A stretch of DNA of 58,931 nt from Streptomyces antimicrobicus (GCF_020532625.1 NZ_JAJAUY010000024.1:1-58931); one strand, 5' to 3'. Counted from the stretch's first letter, positions 16,956 through 26,573 are shown. Notes: generated by a model from the sequence alone, not told the origin. Made by a program: numbers and translations.

Positions 16956-19382
16956 ATGGCCAGGCTGGGTACGTACGTTCTCATGACCCCGCAGCACTCG
17001 AGCACCCACGCGCGCACCGACACCGGCCCGTCCACGGACCCCGAGGCAGGCGTCCGAGCAGGTCCCGCCGCGGGTTCGCGGCCGGACGGCGGGCGGCGGC
17101 CCGGCGCCACCTACCGGCTCCAGCTGCGCCCGGAATTCCCCTTCGCGGCGGCCGGGGCGGTCGTACCGTACCTCGCCTCGCTGGGCGTCACGCACCTGCA
17201 CCTGTCGCCGGTGCTGGAGGCGGTGCCCGGCTCGGCGCACGGGTACGACGTGGTGGACCACACCCGGGTGCGGGAGGAACTCGGCGGTGAGGCGGGGCTG
17301 CGGGCGCTGTCCGCCACGGCCCGGCGGCACGGGCTCGGCCTGGTCCTGGACATCGTGCCCAACCACATGGCGGTGCCTTCGCCGCTGCGGCTCAACGGGC
17401 CGCTGTGGGAGGTGCTCCGGGCGGGGCCCGGCTCACCGTACGCGCGCTGGTTCGACATCGACTGGCCGGCGGGCGGCGGTCAGGTGCTGCTGCCGGTGCT
17501 GCCCGGACCGCTGGCGGACTGCGCGCCGCACGTGCGGGACGGCGTACTGGTCTGCGGGGGCCGGGAGTTCCCGCTGCGGGAGGGGACGGCCGGCTTGCCG
17601 ATGCCGGAACTGCTGGCCCGGCAGTGGTACCGCCCGGCGTGGTGGCGGGAGGCCCGCACCGCCCTCAACTACCGGCGGTTCTTCACCATCGCCGAGCTGA
17701 TCGGCGTGCGGATGGAGGACCCGGAGGTGTTCGCCGCGACGCACGGGAAGGTGCTGGAGCTGGTCCGGGACGGGGTGGCCGAGGGGCTGCGCATCGACCA
17801 CGTGGACGGGCTGGCCGACCCCGGCGGATATCTGCGGCGACTGCGGCGGGAGGTGGGGGGCGAGTGCTGGGTGGTGGTGGAGAAGATCCTGGCCGAGCAG
17901 GAGCGACTGCCGTCCTCCTGGGCGGGATCGGTGGCGGGCACGACCGGCTACGACGCGCTGCGCCGCCTGGACGGGTTGTTCACGGACCCGCAGGGGGCGC
18001 GTGAACTGGCGCGGTCCTACGCCGAGTCCACCGGGCTGCCGGACTGGGAGGAGACGGCGGACGCGTGCGCCCGGGCGGTGCTCACGGTCGACCTGGCCGC
18101 CGAGCTGGCGACGCTCGGCCGGATGGCCGGAGCCGAACTGCTCCCGGCAGTCACTGAGTTGCTGATCGACTACCCGGTGTACCGGTCCTATCCGGACGAT
18201 CCGGGCCCCTCGCCGGAGGCCGTACGCCGGGCCGAGTCCAGGGTGGCGGCGCGGGACCTGGACGCCGTGGCCCGACTGCTGGGTTCCGACGGCGCGTTCG
18301 CGGCCCGCTTCGCGCAGACCTCGGCGGCGCTGCGCGCCAAGTCGCTGGAGGACCGGGCGTTCTACCGGTACGCCCCGCTGCTGTCGGCGAACGAGGTGGG
18401 CGGCGAACCGGGGCGGCCGGCGGTGCCGGTCGAGGAGTTCCACGCGTACTGCGCCCGGATCGAGCGGGACTGGCCGGCCACGGGCACGGTGCTCTCCACC
18501 CACGACACCAAGCGCAGCGCGGACGTCCGCGCCCGCATCGCGGCCCTGTCGCAGGACCCGGCGGCGATGGGCCGGCCGGCGGGCGCGGACCCGCAGCTCG
18601 CCTGGGTGGCCCGGCAGACCTCCCTCGGCCTCGGCCCGGCGCCGGACCGCGAGCCGCGGCTGACGGAGGCGCTGCTGAAGTCGGTGCGCGAGGCCGCGCT
18701 GCGCACCAGCTGGACCGAACCCGACGAGGCGTACGAGGAGCAGGTCGGCGCCCACGTCCCGGCCGAGGCCGAGCTCCCGGAGCACCTGGCGGAGGCGGCC
18801 CGGGTCACCATGCTGGGCCTGACACTGCTGCACCTGACCATGCCGGGGGTTCCGGAGGTCTACCAGGGCTGCGAGACCGACTGCCGGACCCTGGTCGACC
18901 CCGACAACCGCCGCCCGGTCCGGTTCCCCGAGGAGGCGCTCGCCCGGCTGTCCGCCGGGGCGGCACCGGCCGGGCCGGCCGAGGAGAAGCTGGCGCTGAC
19001 GACGGCCCTGCTGCGGCTGCGCCGCGACCGGCCTGAGCTGTTCACCGACTACGTCCCGCTGGCGGCCCGGGGCCCGGCGGCGGACCACCTGGTGGCCTAC
19101 GGCCGGGGTGTGTCGGGCGGGCATGGCGGGCATGGCGGGCCGGGCGAGGCAGGCGAGGCTGGCGAGGCGGGCGGGCCGGGTCTGGTGGCGGTGGCGACCC
19201 GGCTGTCGTACCGGCTGGACCGCGCGGGCGGCTGGGGCCCCACGGTGCTCCCGCTGCCCCCGGGCGACTGGTCCCCCCTCCTCGGGCCGCCCGGTGCCCG
19301 GCACCGGGGCGAGGTCGCGGTCGCCGAGCTGCTGCGCACCGCGCCGGTGACGCTGCTGCTGCGGCGGGGGACGGGCGGGTGA
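16956..19382 (+). CDS. treY: Malto-oligosyltrehalose synthase TreY
   Basis: Intramolecular transglucosylase that converts the reducing-end alpha-1,4 bond of maltodextrins to the alpha-1,1 bond of trehalose. The protein is about 800 residues. Its GH13 barrel starts with TYRLQLRPEFPF; LVLDIVPNHMAV, ALNYRRFFTIAELIGVRMED, LRIDHVDGLADPGGYLRRL (catalytic Asp region) and VVVEKILAEQERLP (catalytic Glu) follow in order. STHDTKRSADVRARI and VPEVYQGCE lie later. The C-terminal part has an extra Gly-rich insert (about 710-735; GGHGGHGGPGEAGEAGEAG) from a DNA repeat. ATG 16956 or ATG 16983 may be the start; neither has a strong ribosome site. Confidence 0.93.
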   Translation: MARLGTYVLMTPQHSSTHARTDTGPSTDPEAGVRAGPAAGSRPDGGRRPGATYRLQLRPEFPFAAAGAVVPYLASLGVTHLHLSPVLEAVPGSAHGYDVVDHTRVREELGGEAGLRALSATARRHGLGLVLDIVPNHMAVPSPLRLNGPLWEVLRAGPGSPYARWFDIDWPAGGGQVLLPVLPGPLADCAPHVRDGVLVCGGREFPLREGTAGLPMPELLARQWYRPAWWREARTALNYRRFFTIAELIGVRMEDPEVFAATHGKVLELVRDGVAEGLRIDHVDGLADPGGYLRRLRREVGGECWVVVEKILAEQERLPSSWAGSVAGTTGYDALRRLDGLFTDPQGARELARSYAESTGLPDWEETADACARAVLTVDLAAELATLGRMAGAELLPAVTELLIDYPVYRSYPDDPGPSPEAVRRAESRVAARDLDAVARLLGSDGAFAARFAQTSAALRAKSLEDRAFYRYAPLLSANEVGGEPGRPAVPVEEFHAYCARIERDWPATGTVLSTHDTKRSADVRARIAALSQDPAAMGRPAGADPQLAWVARQTSLGLGPAPDREPRLTEALLKSVREAALRTSWTEPDEAYEEQVGAHVPAEAELPEHLAEAARVTMLGLTLLHLTMPGVPEVYQGCETDCRTLVDPDNRRPVRFPEEALARLSAGAAPAGPAEEKLALTTALLRLRRDRPELFTDYVPLAARGPAADHLVAYGRGVSGGHGGHGGPGEAGEAGEAGGPGLVAVATRLSYRLDRAGGWGPTVLPLPPGDWSPLLGPPGARHRGEVAVAELLRTAPVTLLLRRGTGG

Positions 19383-19540
19383 GGGGCAGCGGTGAGCGTC
19401 GCGAGTGAGGCGGCGGGTGGACCTGACGGGTGGCGGTGAGGCGGCGGGCGGCAGGAGAGGCAGCGGGCCTGGTGGGGGGACCTGGCGGGGGGACGGGGCC
19501 TGGGGCGAGCCGGCACGGCGGCAAGGCGACCGACCACCCG

Positions 19541-20410
19541 TCAGGAAGTGAGCAGGTCGGCGAACGCCCGCGCCGCGCCGGTCAGTTCGACGCGGGAGAA
19601 CAGGGCCAGTTCACGGCTCCAGGGCGGGTCCACGGAGAGCAGCACGCAGTCCTCGCCCAGCGCCCCGCGCACCATGTGGGAGGGGACCGCGACGATGCCG
19701 ACGCCCGCCGCGGCCATCCGTACCGCCGACGTGGTGTGCTCGGTCCGGACCGCCGTGCGCGGCACGAACCCGGCCGCGCCACAGGCCCAGTCGAGGAACG
19801 GCCGGCCGTCGACCTCCGGCTCCATGGCGCAGCGGATCCAGGGCCGGTCCGCGAGTTCCTCCAGCCGTACCACCGACCGGCCCGCGAGGGGGTCGTCGAA
19901 GGGGACCGCCAGGACGATCTCCTCCGTTCCGAGCGGGACCAGCGGACCGGCCCAGCAGGCGGGCCGCGGCCCGACCGCGAGGTCGGCGACGCCGCGTTCG
20001 AGTTGCTCCTCCAACGCCTGCGTGGAGGGATACTCCCGCAGCACCAGCGCGACCCCCGGGTGGAGCCGGCGCCAGCGGGCGAACACCGGCGGCAGCAGGC
20101 CCACGGCGAGGGCGTGCACGGTGGCGACGTGCAGCTCGCCGCCCTCCGCGCCGGCCGCGGCGCGGGCCGCCCGCTCGGCCTGACGGGCGCTGCGGACGGC
20201 GCGTTCGGCGTGCGGCAGGAACGCCCGGCCCATGGCGGTCAGCCGGACCCCGCGCGTCATCCGTTCCAGCAGTTCGCCCCCCACGCTGCGCTCCAGGGCT
20301 TTGATCTGGTGCGAGAGGGCGGGCTGGGTGACGTGCAGGGCCTCGGCGGCGCGGGTGAAGGAGGACTCCTCGACGACGGTCAGGAAGTACTCCATCTGGC
20401 GCAGGCTCAT
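19541..20410 (-). CDS. LysR-family transcriptional regulator
   Basis: 289-residue regulator with an N-terminal helix-turn-helix (MSLRQMEYFLTVVEESSFTR, AAEALHVTQPALSHQIKALE) and a LysR substrate-binding domain from about residue 88. It is divergent from the lipoamide dehydrogenase gene with 83 bp between starts, so control of that gene is the natural prediction. ATG 20410 lies 7 nt after a -10-like TATGGT on the minus strand, so a leaderless message is possible. A longer in-frame start at 20452 would add only 14 residues that look non-conserved. Confidence 0.87.
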   Translation of the reverse strand: MSLRQMEYFLTVVEESSFTRAAEALHVTQPALSHQIKALERSVGGELLERMTRGVRLTAMGRAFLPHAERAVRSARQAERAARAAAGAEGGELHVATVHALAVGLLPPVFARWRRLHPGVALVLREYPSTQALEEQLERGVADLAVGPRPACWAGPLVPLGTEEIVLAVPFDDPLAGRSVVRLEELADRPWIRCAMEPEVDGRPFLDWACGAAGFVPRTAVRTEHTTSAVRMAAAGVGIVAVPSHMVRGALGEDCVLLSVDPPWSRELALFSRVELTGAARAFADLLTS

Positions 20411-20493
20411 GGCCGCCACCATAAACAGCGTGCATGGGAGCGACAAGATCATTGCCTTGGACCTGTGCCCGGCCCACGCCGCACGGTAGAGCC

Positions 20494-22125
20494 ATGGACA
20501 CCGCGACCCCGACGAACACCACGAGCACCCGGACCTCCACCTCCACCCGGACCTCCACCTCCACCCGGGACTCCATCCCCACCCGGAACTCCACCCCCAC
20601 GCCCGCCCACCCCGACGTCGTGGTCATCGGCGGCGGCACCGGCGGATACAGCACCGCCCTGCGGGCCGCCGCGCTCGGCCTGGAGGTGGTGCTGGTCGAG
20701 CGGGACAAGGTCGGCGGGACCTGCCTGCACCGGGGCTGCATCCCGAGCAAGGCGATGCTGCACGCCGCCGAACTCGTCGACGGCATCGCCGAAGCCCGCG
20801 AACGCTGGGGCGTCGAGGCGCACGTGGGCTCGGTGGACTGGGCGGCGCTGACGGCCACCCGGGACGACATCGTGGCCCGCAACCACAAGGGTGTCGAGGC
20901 CCATCTGCGGCACGCCGGAGTCCATGTGGTCGCCGCGAGCGCGCGGCTGACCGGGCCGCGGTCCGTACGGACGGACGACGGCCGCGAGTTCACCGCCCGG
21001 CGCGGGATCGTCCTGGCCACCGGGTCCCGCCCGCGGGTGCTGCCCGGGCTGGAACCCGACGGCCACACCGTCGTAACCAGCGACGACGCCCTGTTCGCGA
21101 CGGGGCTGCCGGCGTCGGTGCTGGTGCTGGGCGGTGGGGCGATCGGTGTGGAGTACGCCTCCTTCCACCGCTCCATGGGCGCCGAGGTGACCCTCGTCGA
21201 GGCCGCGGACCGGCTGCTTCCGCTGGAGGACGCCGACGTGTCGCGGCACGTGGCGCGCGGCTTGAAGAAGCGGGGCATCGACGTCCTGACGGGCGCGCGC
21301 CTGGAGTCGGCCACGGTCGGCCGGTCGAGGGTGCCCGGGGTGTCCGGTGCGCCTGGGGCATCCGGTGTGCCCGGGGCATCCGGGATGTCCGGGGTGTCGG
21401 GGGTGTCCGGGGTGTCGGGGGTGTCGGGCCCGGGCGGCGGGTCCGGCGCAGGGGTCCTTGCGGCCGTCCGTACCCCGCGCGGCGAGGTGCGGCAGATCGC
21501 CGCCGAACGGCTGCTGGTGGCGGTGGGCCGGGTGCCGGTGACCGACGGGCTGGACCTGGCCGCGGCGGGGCTGACCACCGACGAACGGGGCTTCGTGGCA
21601 CCGGCCGACTGGTCGCGGCTGGAGACCCCGGTCCCGGGCGTCCACGTCGTGGGCGACCTGCTGCCGCCGCCCTCGCTGGGACTGGCGCACGCGTCGTTCG
21701 CGGAGGGGCTGCTGGTGGCCGAGGTCTTGGCGGGGGTCCCGACCGTGCCGGTGGACTACGCGGCGGTGCCCCGGGTGACGTACTCCTCGCCGCAGACCGC
21801 CTCCGTGGGCCTCAGCGAGGCGGAGGCGCGGGGCCGGGCGTACGACGTGGTCGTCAACTCCCTGCCACTGACGGCCGTCGCCAAGGGGATGGTGCACGGG
21901 CAGGGCGGCACGGTGAAGGTCGTCGCGGAGCGGAACGGGCGCGTCCTCGGGGTGCACCTGGTCGGCCCGCACGTGTCGGAGATGATCGCCGAGAGCCAGC
22001 TCGTGGTGGGCTGGGACGCCGAACCGTCCGACGTGGCCCACCACATCCACGCCCACCCGACCTTGTCGGAGGCCGTGGGCGAGGCCTTCTTGACCCTGGC
22101 CGGCCGCGGCCTGCACCAGCAGTAG
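20494..22125 (+). CDS. lpdA: Dihydrolipoyl dehydrogenase (lipoamide dehydrogenase)
   Basis: FAD-dependent disulfide oxidoreductase that reoxidises dihydrolipoamide in 2-oxoacid dehydrogenase complexes. In 543 residues: FAD motif VVIGGGTGGYSTALRAA (43-59), redox-active disulfide GGTCLHRGC (Cys77, Cys82), NAD motif VLVLGGGAIGVEYASF, second FAD motif VHVVGDLL and the catalytic HPTLSE (His521, Glu526). Two oddities: an N-terminal Thr/Ser-rich repeat (residues 10-38), and a Gly/Ser/Val/Ala repeat inserted in the NAD domain (about 278-320), both encoded by short tandem DNA repeats. No E1/E2 genes are adjacent, so it is a stand-alone copy. Confidence 0.92.
   Translation: MDTATPTNTTSTRTSTSTRTSTSTRDSIPTRNSTPTPAHPDVVVIGGGTGGYSTALRAAALGLEVVLVERDKVGGTCLHRGCIPSKAMLHAAELVDGIAEARERWGVEAHVGSVDWAALTATRDDIVARNHKGVEAHLRHAGVHVVAASARLTGPRSVRTDDGREFTARRGIVLATGSRPRVLPGLEPDGHTVVTSDDALFATGLPASVLVLGGGAIGVEYASFHRSMGAEVTLVEAADRLLPLEDADVSRHVARGLKKRGIDVLTGARLESATVGRSRVPGVSGAPGASGVPGASGMSGVSGVSGVSGVSGPGGGSGAGVLAAVRTPRGEVRQIAAERLLVAVGRVPVTDGLDLAAAGLTTDERGFVAPADWSRLETPVPGVHVVGDLLPPPSLGLAHASFAEGLLVAEVLAGVPTVPVDYAAVPRVTYSSPQTASVGLSEAEARGRAYDVVVNSLPLTAVAKGMVHGQGGTVKVVAERNGRVLGVHLVGPHVSEMIAESQLVVGWDAEPSDVAHHIHAHPTLSEAVGEAFLTLAGRGLHQQ
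20515..20600 (+). repeat. In-frame Thr/Ser-coding repeat at the lpdA 5' end
   Basis: Repeated ACCTCCACC and CGGACCTCC-type units of 9 and 18 bp encode TSTRTSTSTRTSTSTRDS near the N-terminus of the lipoamide dehydrogenase. The FAD domain begins only after it, so the repeat is probably a dispensable extension. Confidence 0.8.
21328..21445 (+). repeat. In-frame Gly/Ser/Val-coding repeat inside lpdA
   Basis: Imperfect 9- and 15-bp units based on GGGGTGTCC and GGGGCATCC insert about 40 residues (SGVPGASG, SGVSGVSG types) between beta strands of the NAD domain. The frame is kept throughout. Confidence 0.85.
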
Positions 22126-22271
22126 GCCGACACGAGCAGAAGCCGGTCGTCACCGAGGCCGACGCCCGGCACCCGTTCCGGGGCGCGGACGGCAGCCCTG
22201 CGGGTCGGGGGCGGGGGACGAGGTCGGGGGTGGTAGCAGTACGAGGCCCGTGCGGCGGGCAAAGCATCACC

Positions 22272-23546
22272 GTGACCCTCTTCCGTGACACCCGCTACCC
22301 CACCCCGCACGAACTCGCCCTGGCCGGTCGCGCGCTGGCCGACGAGCACCCGGGGCTGGTCCGGCTCCGCCGGGCCGGGACCTCCCGGGGCGGGCGGCCG
22401 CTGTGGCTGCTGTCGGTCGGGGCGGACTCCTCCGGCGGCCGCAACGTCCTGGTCGTCGCCGGGGCCCACGCCAACGAACCGGTCGCCGGTGCCACCGCCC
22501 TCTCCCTGGCCCGCCGGGTCATCCACGAGCCGGCGCGCCGGGACGGCTGCGGCTGGCACCTGCTGCTGTGCGCCGATCCGGACGGCGCGGCCCTGCACCG
22601 CACGCCCCGGCCGTACTCGCTGCTCGACTACCACCGGCACTTCTTCCGCCCGCGCGGTCCCGAACAGCCCGAGTGGGCGCCGTCGCTCCTGCCCCCGGAC
22701 CGGCTGCCGCCGGAGACGCTGGTCCTCACCGCGCTGATCGACGAGCTGCGCCCGCTGCTCCAGGTCTCGCTGCACGGCACCGACCTCGGCGGCAGCTGGG
22801 TCCAGCTGACCCGGGACATCCCGGGGCTGGCCGAGCCGTTCGCGAAGTCTGCGGCGGAGCTGCGGATCCCGGTGGAGACCGGAGCCTCGGACGCCGCCGG
22901 CTGGCCCTCGCCCGGACCCGGCATCTTCGTGATGCCGCAACGGGGCTCGGAAGCGGCCGGGGCGTTCCACGCGGAGGACACCCGGCTGAGCACCTGGTAC
23001 CACGCCCACCGCTACGACGGGACGACCGCCGTCGTCGAAGCCCCGATGTGGGCGAGCGACCTGGTGGACGACCCGGCGCCGCACCCCGACCCCCGGCGCG
23101 CGCTGGCGGACCTGGCCCGCCGGCTCGCCGAGGAGTCCGGGCAGGTGGCCCGGGTGCTGGCCGCGAGCCGCTCCGGGCTGCCGGAGGGCGACGAGGCACT
23201 CGCCGGGCCGCTGCTCCGGGCGGTGGACTGGACGCTGGAGCTGATCCCCCGCATCACGGAGGCGTGGACGGGGGACGAGGTGCCGGCGGAGGCGACCGCC
23301 GCGTACGTGGGCAGCATCGACGCCTTCGGGCGCCGGCTGCCGCTGCGCGCCGCGGCGATGCTGCTACGGGTGCTGCGCGCGGCCGGGCATGCGGCCGCGC
23401 CGGAGCTGGAGCGGCTGGTGACGGTGTGGTGCGCGGCGTTCGAGGACCGCTTCCGGGCCCGCTGGGTCCCGGTGGCCACCCAGGTGGAACACCAGTCCCG
23501 CACGGTCCTGGCCACCTACAGCCGCCTCACGGCCCTCACCGGATGA
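22272..23546 (+). CDS. M14-family zinc carboxypeptidase-like protein
   Basis: Metallocarboxypeptidase of the M14 family, 424 residues with this start. Zinc ligands are visible as HANEP (His66, Glu69) and SLHG (His168); the catalytic Glu is in AVVEAPMW (Glu256). There is no signal peptide, so it is probably cytoplasmic. GTG 22272 is chosen because homologues begin near TLFRDTRYPTPHEL; a GTG at 22230 would add 14 residues. It reads in the same direction as lpdA after a 146-bp gap in which I see nothing else. The C-terminal 150 residues are helical and of unknown role. Confidence 0.8.
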   Translation: MTLFRDTRYPTPHELALAGRALADEHPGLVRLRRAGTSRGGRPLWLLSVGADSSGGRNVLVVAGAHANEPVAGATALSLARRVIHEPARRDGCGWHLLLCADPDGAALHRTPRPYSLLDYHRHFFRPRGPEQPEWAPSLLPPDRLPPETLVLTALIDELRPLLQVSLHGTDLGGSWVQLTRDIPGLAEPFAKSAAELRIPVETGASDAAGWPSPGPGIFVMPQRGSEAAGAFHAEDTRLSTWYHAHRYDGTTAVVEAPMWASDLVDDPAPHPDPRRALADLARRLAEESGQVARVLAASRSGLPEGDEALAGPLLRAVDWTLELIPRITEAWTGDEVPAEATAAYVGSIDAFGRRLPLRAAAMLLRVLRAAGHAAAPELERLVTVWCAAFEDRFRARWVPVATQVEHQSRTVLATYSRLTALTG

Positions 23547-23708
23547 CGCCACCACCCCCACCAGCCCGACCACCCGCACCACCACGACCCTCAAGGCCCG
23601 AAAACCGGTCCCACGATCCCAGGCGCGCCGAGTCGCCAGCACATGAGCCGTCGGCACGCGGGTCCGGCCGCCCCGTCGCCGCGTCACCCGGTCGGCGTCG
23701 TGCGGTCC

Positions 23709-24263
23709 TCAGTGGGTGGAGAGGCGGAAGACGACGCGGCCGAAGCCGACCTGGTCGCCCTCCCGGACGACGGCGGTGCCGGTGACGCGGCGGCCGTTGA
23801 CCGTGGTGCCGTTGGTGGAACCGAGGTCCTTGAGCACCCACAGCCCGTCGCGCAGGCTCAGTTCGGCGTGGGCGCGGGAGACGGTCTCGTGGGTGAGCCG
23901 CAGTCCGTTGCCCGGGTCCCGGCCGATCCGCAGGGGCTCGGCGCTGGGCTGGGGCAGCAGCAGCTTGGGCAGCCGCTCGGCGTTCCAGGCCCGGCGGATG
24001 CCGACGGTCACGGCGGAGACCCTGCCCACCCAGCCGAACAGCCGCCGCGACCAGGCCCCTTCGGCGGGGACGAGGTCGGCGGTGAGGACCGCCAGGTCCT
24101 CGGAACGCCGGGCGACCAGGGCCAGTTCCATGCGGCGCAAGAAGGTGTCCTGCGACAGGCGGCCCTGGGCCGCGCCCTCCCGGAGCAGGCCGAGCGCCCG
24201 GTCGCGCTCGGCGTCGGTGAGCCGCGGCGCGGGATGCACGGGAAACTCGAAACTGGACGTCAC
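23709..24263 (-). CDS. DUF1707 and FHA domain protein
   Basis: 184-residue protein combining an N-terminal DUF1707 domain (about 12-65; LTDAERDRALGLLREGAAQGRLS) with a C-terminal forkhead-associated domain (about 105-182). The FHA core residues are present: RIGRDPGNGL, SRAHAEL and DLGSTNGTTVNGR. It should bind phosphothreonine peptides and so receive a signal from a Ser/Thr kinase; no kinase gene is in the window. GTG 24263 begins the family-typical VTSSFEFPVHPAPR. It is divergent from treZ by 111 bp, so its link to trehalose metabolism is only positional. Confidence 0.85.
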   Translation of the reverse strand: MTSSFEFPVHPAPRLTDAERDRALGLLREGAAQGRLSQDTFLRRMELALVARRSEDLAVLTADLVPAEGAWSRRLFGWVGRVSAVTVGIRRAWNAERLPKLLLPQPSAEPLRIGRDPGNGLRLTHETVSRAHAELSLRDGLWVLKDLGSTNGTTVNGRRVTGTAVVREGDQVGFGRVVFRLSTH

Positions 24264-24374
24264 AGGGTGATTGTCGGGCCGACCTGCCCGAACTGTCCAG
24301 AACTCCCCCGCCGGGCCAGGGATGATGGGCCACGCCAGGTCCGCTGGGCACCGCTTGCCACGAGGGGAACGTCC

Positions 24375-26129
24375 GTGCAGTTCGAGGTGTGGGCACCACA
24401 GGCACAACAGGTCGCGCTGCGGCTGAGGGACGACACGCACCGCATGGTGCCCGACGGGGAACGCGACGGCTGGTGGGTCGTCTCGGCCCCCGCCGCCGAC
24501 GGGGACCGCTACGGCTTCCTGCTCGACGACGACCCGGTCCCCCGGCCCGACCCGCGCGGACGAAGGCTGCCGGACGGCCCCGAGGGGCTCTCGGCGGTCG
24601 TGGACGTGGCGGCGCTCGTGCCACCGGAGCGGCAGTGGCCGGTCCCGCGCACGCCGTTGCAGGACGCCGTCCTGTACGAGCTCCACATCGGCACCTTCAC
24701 CCCCGAGGGCACGTTCGACGCGGCCGCCGCGCAGCTGCCGCACCTGGTCTCCCTCGGCGTCACGCACGTCGAGCTGATGCCGGTCTGCCCGTTCCCCGGC
24801 CGACACGGCTGGGGGTACGACGGCGTAGCACCGTGGGCGGTCCACGAGCCGTACGGCGGCCCGGCCGGCCTCGCCCGCTTCGTGGAGGCCGCCCACGGGC
24901 ACGGCCTGGGCGTGGTCCTGGACGTGGTCCACAACCACCTCGGTCCCTCCGGCAACCACCTGCCCGCCTTCGGCCCGTACTTCACCGACACCCACCGCAC
25001 CCCGTGGGGCGCCGCCGTGAACCTGGACGCCCCCGGCTCCGACGAGGTCCGCTCCTACTTCCTGGGCAGCGCCCTGGCCTGGCTGCGCGACTACCGCGTC
25101 GACGGACTACGGCTGGACGCCGTGCACGCGCTGGCCGACGGGCGGGCCCTGACCTTCTTGGAGGAACTCGCGGCGGCCGTGGACGAGCTGTCGGCCGAGG
25201 CCGGCCGGCCGATGTTCCTGATCGCCGAGTCCGACCAGTGCGACCCGCGCACCGTCACCCCGCGCGCCGCCGGCGGGCTGGGCCTGCACGCACAGTGGAA
25301 CGACGACTTCCACCACGCCCTGCACTGCGCCCTGACCGGCGAATCCCAGGGCTACTACGCCGACTTCGCCCGCGCTCCGCTGGCGGCCCTCGCCAAGACC
25401 ATGACCCGGGCCTTCTACCACGACGGCACCTGGTCCTCCTTCCGCGGCCGTACCCACGGCCGCCCTGTCGACCGGCGGCGGACCCCCGCCCACCGCTTCC
25501 TCGGCTACAGCCAGACCCACGACCAGATCGGCAACCGGGCCCGAGGCGACCGGCTGTCCTCCTCCCTCTCCCCCGGTCTGCTGGCCTGCGCCGCCGCGCT
25601 GGTGCTGACCGGGCCGTTCGTGCCCATGCTGTTCATGGGCGAGGAATGGGGTGCCTCCACCCCCTGGCAGTACTTCACCGACCATCCGGACCCCGAGCTC
25701 GCCGAGGCGGTCCGCACCGGCCGCCGCCGGGAGTTCGCCGCCCACGGCTGGCGCGCGGAGGACGTCCCCGACCCGCAGGACCCGGCCACCCGGGAACGCT
25801 CCTGCCTGGACTGGTCGGAACGGGAGAAGACGCCCCACGCCCGGCTGCTGGAGTGGTACCGCACCCTGATCCGGCTCCGCCGCACCCAGCCGGACCTGCG
25901 CGACCCGGACCTGGCGGCCGTACGGATCGCCTACGACGAGGAACGCCGCTGGGTGACCTTCCGCCGCGGTGACCTCCGCGTCGTGGCCAACTTCTCGGCC
26001 GAGCCCCACACCGTCGCGCTGGGCCGCAACGGGGTACGCGTCCTCGCCGCCTGGGAGCCCGTCGCCCACCCGGACCCCACCGGCCGGCTCCACGTACCGG
26101 CGGAGTCGGTGGTGGTCCTGGGCCCGTAG
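24375..26129 (+). CDS. treZ: Malto-oligosyltrehalose trehalohydrolase TreZ
   Basis: Releases free trehalose from maltooligosyl-trehalose made by TreY. The 584-residue GH13 enzyme has an N-terminal CBM48-type domain beginning QFEVWAPQAQQVAL. LGVVLDVVHNHLGPSGNHL lies in the barrel. The catalytic residues are Asp248 (LRLDAVHAL), Glu285 (LIAESDQCD) and Asp383 (QTHDQIGNRA), with MLFMGEEWG late in the barrel. GTG 24375 is preceded by GAGGGGA at 6-7 nt. With glgX and treY the complete TreXYZ route is encoded within 13 kb, though on separate transcripts. Confidence 0.94.
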   Translation: MQFEVWAPQAQQVALRLRDDTHRMVPDGERDGWWVVSAPAADGDRYGFLLDDDPVPRPDPRGRRLPDGPEGLSAVVDVAALVPPERQWPVPRTPLQDAVLYELHIGTFTPEGTFDAAAAQLPHLVSLGVTHVELMPVCPFPGRHGWGYDGVAPWAVHEPYGGPAGLARFVEAAHGHGLGVVLDVVHNHLGPSGNHLPAFGPYFTDTHRTPWGAAVNLDAPGSDEVRSYFLGSALAWLRDYRVDGLRLDAVHALADGRALTFLEELAAAVDELSAEAGRPMFLIAESDQCDPRTVTPRAAGGLGLHAQWNDDFHHALHCALTGESQGYYADFARAPLAALAKTMTRAFYHDGTWSSFRGRTHGRPVDRRRTPAHRFLGYSQTHDQIGNRARGDRLSSSLSPGLLACAAALVLTGPFVPMLFMGEEWGASTPWQYFTDHPDPELAEAVRTGRRREFAAHGWRAEDVPDPQDPATRERSCLDWSEREKTPHARLLEWYRTLIRLRRTQPDLRDPDLAAVRIAYDEERRWVTFRRGDLRVVANFSAEPHTVALGRNGVRVLAAWEPVAHPDPTGRLHVPAESVVVLGP

Positions 26130-26573
26130 CGGCCGCGGACGGGAGCCGCGCCGCGGCCTCGCCGGCCTCGCCGCCACGGCCTCGCCGCCACGGCTGCTGC
26201 GGCTGCGGCTCCTGCAGGCTGCGGCTCCTGCGACCGCCCCGGGCCGGGTCTGACCGCCCCTGGCCGCGTCTCGGCCAGCTGCTGGCCGCTCCCGCTGGCC
26301 GGCCCTTGTCGGCTCCGGGCCGGACCTCGGCCGACCCTTACCGACTCCGGGCCGGAGCTCGGCTGCTCCTGCCCGCCCCTCACCGGCTCCGAGCCAGAGC
26401 TCGCCCGCCCCCCACCGGCTCCCGCCCGGCTCCTGGCCGACCCCCGCCCAGCTCCTGCCGACTCCCCCCCCACTCCTGGGAGGAGCCGGCCCCCTTCGAG
26501 GAAGGCGAGCGCGGAGCGGCCGGGAGTGGGCGCGGCGGCCCGGGGTACCCCTGTGCCCCCGGGTCGCCGCGCG
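26130..26573. repeat. Gene-free interval with degenerate C-rich repeats
   Basis: 444 bp without a credible gene. From about 26295 to 26420 a degenerate unit of 33-41 bp recurs around CCCTTxCCGACTCCGGGCCGGAGCTCGGC. A short inverted repeat CTCCTGGGAGGAG (about 26474-26487) could terminate transcription. The open frames here have the composition of the repeat, not of a protein. Confidence 0.6.

Noticed and set aside
25931..26473. Minus-strand ORF in the repeat-rich gap after treZ
   Set aside because: Low-complexity Gly/Ser/Arg reading of degenerate DNA repeats without ribosome site.
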